Source of the DNA: Halosimplex halophilum
GTDB taxonomy: Archaea > Halobacteriota > Halobacteria > Halobacteriales > Haloarculaceae
Direction: 5' to 3'
Assembly: GCF_004698125.1 (NCBI RefSeq)
Contig: NZ_ML214297.1
Coordinates: 930,001 to 994,000, forward strand
Length of the DNA stretch: 64,000 nt
Part shown: positions 59,627 through 64,000 of the stretch, one piece after another
How the letters are laid out: each line of letters opens with the position of its first letter
How positions within the stretch are numbered: the first letter of the stretch is position 1
The notes under the pieces: generated by a model
The model's database searches: none
What the model saw: the letters and a program-made list of their open reading frames with translations, nothing else
What the model was told of the DNA's origin: nothing
Made by a program: the position numbers and the translations under genes

Positions 59627-59761
59627 ATGGTCGTGACTACCGAGCGCGACGAGATGACCTGGTACAAGTGCGAGGCTTGTGGGCTGATGTTCGACGAGCA
59701 GTCCGACGCGCGCCAGCACGAGGAGAACTGCGACGCCGAAGAGCCGTCGTACATCCAGTGA
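59627..59761 (+). CDS. Small C2H2 zinc-finger protein
   Basis: 44 residues: WYKCEACGLMFDEQSDARQH with the final EENC supplies Cys-x2-Cys and His/Cys ligands (DUF7128-like haloarchaeal microprotein). It follows the element pair. Nucleic-acid or protein binding is expected; function unknown. Confidence 0.75.
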   Translation: MVVTTERDEMTWYKCEACGLMFDEQSDARQHEENCDAEEPSYIQ

Positions 59762-59848
59762 ACCGGCCGGGAATCCGGTAAACGGGCCGATCCAGGGGAG
59801 CGGTCGCCGGGGGACCGGTTCGCCGGACGGCGGACCGCCGAGGGGGCC

Positions 59849-60277
59849 CTACGCGTTCTCGACGATCTCGAAGCTCTGTTCGCCCATCTCGTCCTCGACG
59901 AAGACGAACACGCGACCGTCGACGACCGACAGGTCCGCCTCGATTTCGACGCGGTGGGACTCGGAACGCGCCACAACGCCCTGGAACAGCGGCTCCTCGC
60001 CGCCGTCGTCGACCATGACGCGCCCGACGCCGGTCGACTCCAGGATGTCGTCGTGGGTGTTCAGGTCGTTGACGTACAGCATGATCCCCTGGGTCTCGGT
60101 CTCGTCGGTGACCAGCACGTGCACGTCCTTGCCGGGGCCGGCGCGGACGGACTCCTCGACGGCCGTCGGGACGCCGCGGTAGAACACCTCGCGGCCGTCG
60201 AGGTACTCGACGGCGACCCCGTCCTCGGTGAGTTCGACCCCCAGCGTGTCCGGCGGCACGTCGTTGCGCGCGCTCAT
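59849..60277 (-). CDS. DUF5796 family protein
   Basis: 142 residues from MSARNDVPPD. GVELTEDGVAVEYLDGREVF, KDVHVLVTDETETQGIMLYV, VVDGRVFVFVEDEMGEQSFE: a conserved all-beta haloarchaeal protein. Function unknown. Divergent from aroK with 145 bases between starts. Confidence 0.75.
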   Translation of the reverse strand: MSARNDVPPDTLGVELTEDGVAVEYLDGREVFYRGVPTAVEESVRAGPGKDVHVLVTDETETQGIMLYVNDLNTHDDILESTGVGRVMVDDGGEEPLFQGVVARSESHRVEIEADLSVVDGRVFVFVEDEMGEQSFEIVENA

Positions 60278-60422
60278 ACCCACGGATTCCCGCGGGCGAC
60301 CCAAAAGCGTCGCGTTCCTGTCGTGCCGGCGGCGAACACGGGCGCCGACCGGGTCAACCGCCGACCGCTCCGCTTGCCGGATTCCCACAGAGGTAAATAC
60401 CGCCCGGGAAGACAGGGGGACG

Positions 60423-61277
60423 ATGGAAGGACAGGCAGTCGCCCCCGCGGCGGGGACGGTGCTGAACGCGCTCGCGACCGGCACCGGGTCGGCGTTCGCC
60501 ATCGACGAGTACACGACCGCGACGGTCGAACTCGACGCCGGCGCCGACGGCGTGACCGGCCGGGTCGCCGAGGACCCCGACGCGGACACCGAGCTGATCG
60601 AGCGCTGCGTCGCCGCGGTCACCGACCGCTTCGGCGACGGGGAAGGGGGCCGCGTCCGCACCGAGAGCGACGTGCCGATGGCCTCGGGGCTGAAGAGCTC
60701 CAGCGCCGCCGCGAACGCGACCGTGCTGGCGACGCTCGACGCCCTGGGCGCCGCCGACGAGGTCTCCCGCGAGGACGCCTGTCGGATCGGCGTGCGGGCG
60801 GCCCGCGACGCCGGCGTCACGGTCACCGGCGCGTTCGACGACGCCAGCGCGAGCATGCTCGGCGGCGTCACGGTCACCGACAACACCGAGGACGAACTGC
60901 TCGCCCGCGAGGAGCGCGAGTGGTCAGTCCTGGTGTGGACGCCGCCCGAGCGGTCGTTCTCCGCGGACGCCGATGTCGAGCGCTGCCGGCGGGTCGCGCC
61001 GATGGCGGAGCTCGTCGCGGACCTGGCCCTGGACGGGGAGTTCGGCCGCGCGATGACGGTCAACGGGCTGGCCTTCTGCGCCGCGCTGGAGTTCCCGACC
61101 GACCCCGTCGTCGAGGCGATGCCGGTCGTCCACGGCGTCTCGCTGTCGGGGACCGGGCCGAGCTTCACCGCCGTCGGGGAACGCGAGGACCTCGAAGCGC
61201 TGCGCGACCGCTGGGACGAGCGCGAGGGTCGCACCTGGCTGACCACGACACAGACGGAGGGCACACGCATCCAATGA
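60423..61277 (+). CDS. aroK: Archaeal shikimate kinase (GHMP type)
   Basis: 284 residues from MEGQAVAPAAG. GHMP-kinase ATP loop in VPMASGLKSSSAAANATVLA, AFDDASASMLGGVTVTDN, and C-terminal SLSGTGPSFTAVGE. Archaea use this GHMP enzyme rather than the bacterial P-loop kinase. It phosphorylates shikimate on the route to chorismate, which also feeds menF. ATGA overlap with chorismate mutase. Confidence 0.92.
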   Translation: MEGQAVAPAAGTVLNALATGTGSAFAIDEYTTATVELDAGADGVTGRVAEDPDADTELIERCVAAVTDRFGDGEGGRVRTESDVPMASGLKSSSAAANATVLATLDALGAADEVSREDACRIGVRAARDAGVTVTGAFDDASASMLGGVTVTDNTEDELLAREEREWSVLVWTPPERSFSADADVERCRRVAPMAELVADLALDGEFGRAMTVNGLAFCAALEFPTDPVVEAMPVVHGVSLSGTGPSFTAVGEREDLEALRDRWDEREGRTWLTTTQTEGTRIQ

Positions 61278-61573
61278 GCCAAGACGAATCCGACTACGCG
61301 GAGGAGATGAGCCTCGACGAACTGCGCGACGAGATCCAGTCCATCGACCGGGAGATCGTCGAACTGATCGCCCAGCGGACCTACGTCGCCGACACCATCG
61401 CGCAGGTCAAAGACGAACGGGGCCTCCCGACGACCGACGAGGAGCAGGAGCAGGCCGTCATGGACCGGGCCGGCGAGAACGCCGAGCAGTTCGACGTCGA
61501 CTCCAACCTCGTCAAGGCCATCTTCCGGCTGCTCATCGAGCTGAACAAGGTCGAACAGCGCGAGAGCCGGTAG
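61274..61573 (+). CDS. Chorismate mutase (AroQ type)
   Basis: 99 residues. SLDELRDEIQSIDREIVELI-AQR is the AroQ first helix with Arg and Asp; VADTIAQVKDERGLPTTDEE and IFRLLIELNKVEQRESR complete it. It makes prephenate for Phe/Tyr. Coupled to aroK, giving adjacent shikimate-pathway steps. Confidence 0.92.
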   Translation: MSQDESDYAEEMSLDELRDEIQSIDREIVELIAQRTYVADTIAQVKDERGLPTTDEEQEQAVMDRAGENAEQFDVDSNLVKAIFRLLIELNKVEQRESR

Positions 61574-61666
61574 CCGAACGCGCCGCGCCGCTCGCCGTCT
61601 CCACGGACGCGACGAACGCCGACGGGAGCCGAAGTTCCTTATGCGCCCCGGGAGAAGTTCGCGGGT

Positions 61667-62131
61667 ATGGCGGAGTACGAACTCGACGAGGTCGACCGGG
61701 AGATCCTCGCCGCGCTGCAGGAGGACGCGCGCAACCTCTCCTCGGGGGAGATCGCCGAGCGGACCGACGCCTCGTCGAGCACGGTTCGCAAGCGCATCCA
61801 GCGGCTCGAATCGGAGGACGTCGTCAAGGGGTACAGCGCCGACGTCGACTACCAGAAGTCCGGCTACCCGCTCCGGATGTTGCTGTTCTGTACCGCCCCG
61901 ATCCCCGAGCGCGGAGAGCTCATCGACGAGATCCTCGACATCCCGGGGGTCGTCTCGGTGCAGGAACTCGTGACGGGCGAGCAGAACCTCCTCGTGACGG
62001 CCGTCGGCGAGTCCGACGACGATATCACGCCGGTCGCGCAGGAACTGCTCGACATGGGGCTGACCGTCGCCGACGAGGTGCTCGTCCGCAGCCACGAGAC
62101 GACCCCGTTCGACGACTTCTCGGCCGAGTGA
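61667..62131 (+). CDS. Lrp/AsnC-family regulator
   Basis: 154 residues. N-terminal HTH (VDREILAALQEDARNLSSGE, IAERTDASSSTVRKRIQRLE) and C-terminal ACT-like RAM domain (FCTAPIPERGELIDEILDIP; VSVQELVTGEQNLLVTAVGE). CTTATG at 61638-61643 is about 27 nt upstream. Effector unknown; amino acids are typical. Confidence 0.88.
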   Translation: MAEYELDEVDREILAALQEDARNLSSGEIAERTDASSSTVRKRIQRLESEDVVKGYSADVDYQKSGYPLRMLLFCTAPIPERGELIDEILDIPGVVSVQELVTGEQNLLVTAVGESDDDITPVAQELLDMGLTVADEVLVRSHETTPFDDFSAE

Positions 62132-62653
62132 CTCCCCCGCCCGAGCGGCGTCCGCAGTCGACCGGCAGCGGCCGGGACCGGTCCGCACTCGCTGGCCGAC
62201 CTCCGGTCGCTCCGCTCGTGATCCCCCGAATAGTACCAGCCCGTTCGCAAAGCCGCTACTGAACACCGATCTGTTCGACGGCGTCGCCACTCGGGTTCAC
62301 ACTCGGCTCTGCCCCGCGACTGTTCCACCCCGGACCGAACCGCACGTGCGTCGACCGAATTGGCGCCCGCTGTCTCGACAGATTTCCGCGTTCGACCGCT
62401 ATCCCCGGGAACCCAACGCGTAGCGGCACCGCTTGGACCCGCCACGTGGTCCTGGCAGCGAGGTGCGGGGACCGGGCCGTTGTGCTATCCCGTATCAATG
62501 ACCATAACGTTCTTTCATTCATTTTCTACGAACGAATTGTGCGAACCAAAGAATATAATAACCGTATTGTTCTACAAGGGTGTAACGACGACCAGTTCGT
62601 GTGGGTCCCGGGACGGAACTCGGCGGCCGTGCGGACTGGTCGGGAACACAACG
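62132..62653. other. 522-base intergenic region
   Basis: GC-rich on the left; from about 62500 it becomes AT-rich with ATATAATA (62553-62560), a likely promoter that would give the transporter gene a leader of about 75 nt, unusual beside mostly leaderless genes here. No gene or strong repeat was seen. Confidence 0.4.
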
Positions 62654-64000
62654 ATGACCGGCCAAACGGGACGGAACGACGACGCAGCGCTCTCGGAGAC
62701 AGTCTCGCCGCCGACCTCGTTCCTCCCGCGAGCGGCCACGGTCGCGGTCTGGACACTCTTCGTCCTCAGCGCGGGCGCCCTCGCCCTCGTCGTGACGGGC
62801 GGCGAGCGGGCGGTCGCGGACCTGGTCGTCGTCGACGGGCTGACCGCCGTGATGTGGGTCGTGGTCACCTTCTTCAGCGGCATCGTCCACAGTTACTCCC
62901 GCCGGTACATGGCGGGCGACGCCCGCGTCGAGGCCTTCTTCGCCCGGATCTTCGCGTTCACGCTTGTCGTGATGGCGATGACCGCGGCGAACCACGTCGC
63001 GCTGTTCGCGGGGGCGTGGCTGGCGATGGGGCTCCTCATGGCGTCGCTGGTCGGCCACGTCCGCGGCTGGGAGCAGGCCCATGCCGCCGCCGCCAGCGCC
63101 CGCCGGCACTTCCTCGCCAGCAGCGGGCTGCTCGCGGTCGGCCTGGCCGTCCTCGTCTGGGCGACCGGCGCGACCTCGATCTCGGGCATCCTCGGGGAGG
63201 TCGGGACCCTCTCGCAGCCGGTCGCGCTCGTCGCCGTCGGCGCTATCTTCCTCGCGGCGATGCTCCAGTCGGCGCTCGTCCCGTTCCACACCTGGCTGCT
63301 GTCGTCGATGACGGCGCCGACGCCCGCCTCGGCGCTGATGCACGCCGGCTTCGTCAACGCGGGCGGCATCCTGCTGACCCGCTTCGCGCCGCTGCTCGCG
63401 GACACGCCTGCGGTCATGTCCGTCATCGTCGTCGTCGGCGCCGTCAGCGCCCTGCTCGGGCAGGCGCTGCTGCTCGTGCAGACGGACATCAAGCGCAAGC
63501 TCGGCGCCTCGACGGTCGCGCAGATGGGGTTCATGATACTCCAGTGCGGCCTGGGCTTCTTCGCGGCCGCCATCGCGCACCTCGTCCTGCACGGCTTCTA
63601 CAAGGCGTACCTGTTCCTCTCCTCGGGCGAGGCGGTCGAACAGACGGCGCCGAAAGAGTCGAAGCGCGACCGCCTGACCCTCCCCGGCGTCGCGGTCGGC
63701 CTGCTCACGGCGGTCGGCGGCGGCGCCCTGTTCGCCGTCCTCACCGGGAAGGGGACCGAAATCAACAGCGGGCTCGTCCTGGCGCTGGTGGTCGTCCTGA
63801 CGACCATGCACGCGACCCGGGACATCCTGCGGCGGGCGACGCTCTCGCCGGTCGCGCGGCTGCTCAGCGTCCCGGTCGTCGTCCTGACGGCCATCGGCGC
63901 CTACGGCGTGCTGTTCAACGCCATCTCGACCGTGATCGCCGGCGCGCCGATGGCGAAGGCGCCGACCGAGCTGACGGCCGTCCACGTCGGCGTCGCCGCG
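62654..64000 (+). CDS. DabB-like proton-conducting transporter, partial
   Basis: Frame open to the right edge (449 residues visible). Multi-helix NuoL/MrpA-type channel: VPFHTWLLSSMTAPTPASAL followed by MHAGFVNAGGILLTRFAPLL; VQTDIKRKLGASTVAQMGFM; AHLVLHGFYKAYLFLSSGEA. The GASTVAQMGFM and MHAGFVNAGG forms match the DabB/Upps subgroup that couples ion flow to inorganic-carbon uptake with DabA (DUF2309). A dabA gene would be expected just beyond the edge. Confidence 0.85.
   Translation, partial: MTGQTGRNDDAALSETVSPPTSFLPRAATVAVWTLFVLSAGALALVVTGGERAVADLVVVDGLTAVMWVVVTFFSGIVHSYSRRYMAGDARVEAFFARIFAFTLVVMAMTAANHVALFAGAWLAMGLLMASLVGHVRGWEQAHAAAASARRHFLASSGLLAVGLAVLVWATGATSISGILGEVGTLSQPVALVAVGAIFLAAMLQSALVPFHTWLLSSMTAPTPASALMHAGFVNAGGILLTRFAPLLADTPAVMSVIVVVGAVSALLGQALLLVQTDIKRKLGASTVAQMGFMILQCGLGFFAAAIAHLVLHGFYKAYLFLSSGEAVEQTAPKESKRDRLTLPGVAVGLLTAVGGGALFAVLTGKGTEINSGLVLALVVVLTTMHATRDILRRATLSPVARLLSVPVVVLTAIGAYGVLFNAISTVIAGAPMAKAPTELTAVHVGVAA

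Overview
The window is a GC-rich haloarchaeal chromosome segment (class Halobacteria, probably Haloarculaceae-like). Evidence is the acidic proteome, leaderless genes with TATA boxes about 27 nt upstream of the start, archaeal TFE, CDC48, archaeal GHMP shikimate kinase, HalX and PGF-CTERM proteins, and a haloarchaeal menaquinone gene set. It has two parts: a tailed-virus-type provirus read entirely leftward on the minus strand (about 780-19300), and host chromosome from tatA (19391) to the right edge.

Provirus. From right (early) to left (late): a regulatory region with repeats (19236-19360); small early genes, two of them zinc-finger-like or unknown; a DUF6884/YaaA-like protein; a coiled-coil protein; an inverted-repeat-rich intergenic region; an MCM replicative helicase; a C5 cytosine methyltransferase; a winged-helix regulator; small zinc-binding and membrane proteins; terminase small and large subunits; portal (fused to a KTSC domain); XkdF-type protease fused to a scaffold; major capsid protein; head-tail connectors; and a beta-helix adhesin. 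No integrase, tape measure, tail tube or baseplate gene is visible. At the extreme left edge is a lower-GC AlkP/sulfatase-like gene that runs off the window.

Host part. tatA and tRNA-Arg(CCU) are followed by an array of tRNA 3'-end repeats. Then come an enoyl-CoA hydratase, small regulators, and the menaquinone genes menF-menD, menB and menA-menC-menE, interrupted by a DnaJ-domain membrane protein, RidA, a HAD hydrolase and a large secreted nucleotidase-like protein. Further right are an NRDE protein, HTH regulator, dual-specificity phosphatase, low-complexity and membrane proteins, DUF2797, PEBP, a sugar epimerase and a DsbA-like lipoprotein. The tfe operon (trm56, tfe, DUF2110, DUF5803), a CinA-like protein, a NAD-kinase-like protein, an AbrB-PhoU regulator and a nitrilase follow. 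The right end holds a DUF4349 lipoprotein, AIM24, aldehyde dehydrogenase, a HalX-type protein, CDC48, an aroK-chorismate mutase pair, an Lrp regulator and the start of a DabB-like ion transporter.

Most notable: a family of four dispersed, structured non-coding elements (20100-20243, 28202-28326, 59193-59314 plus strand; 59438-59556 minus strand). Their stems differ in sequence but keep pairing, stem length and loop length, while flanking single-stranded motifs are identical. This covariation pattern suggests a structured RNA or a structure-selected mobile repeat.
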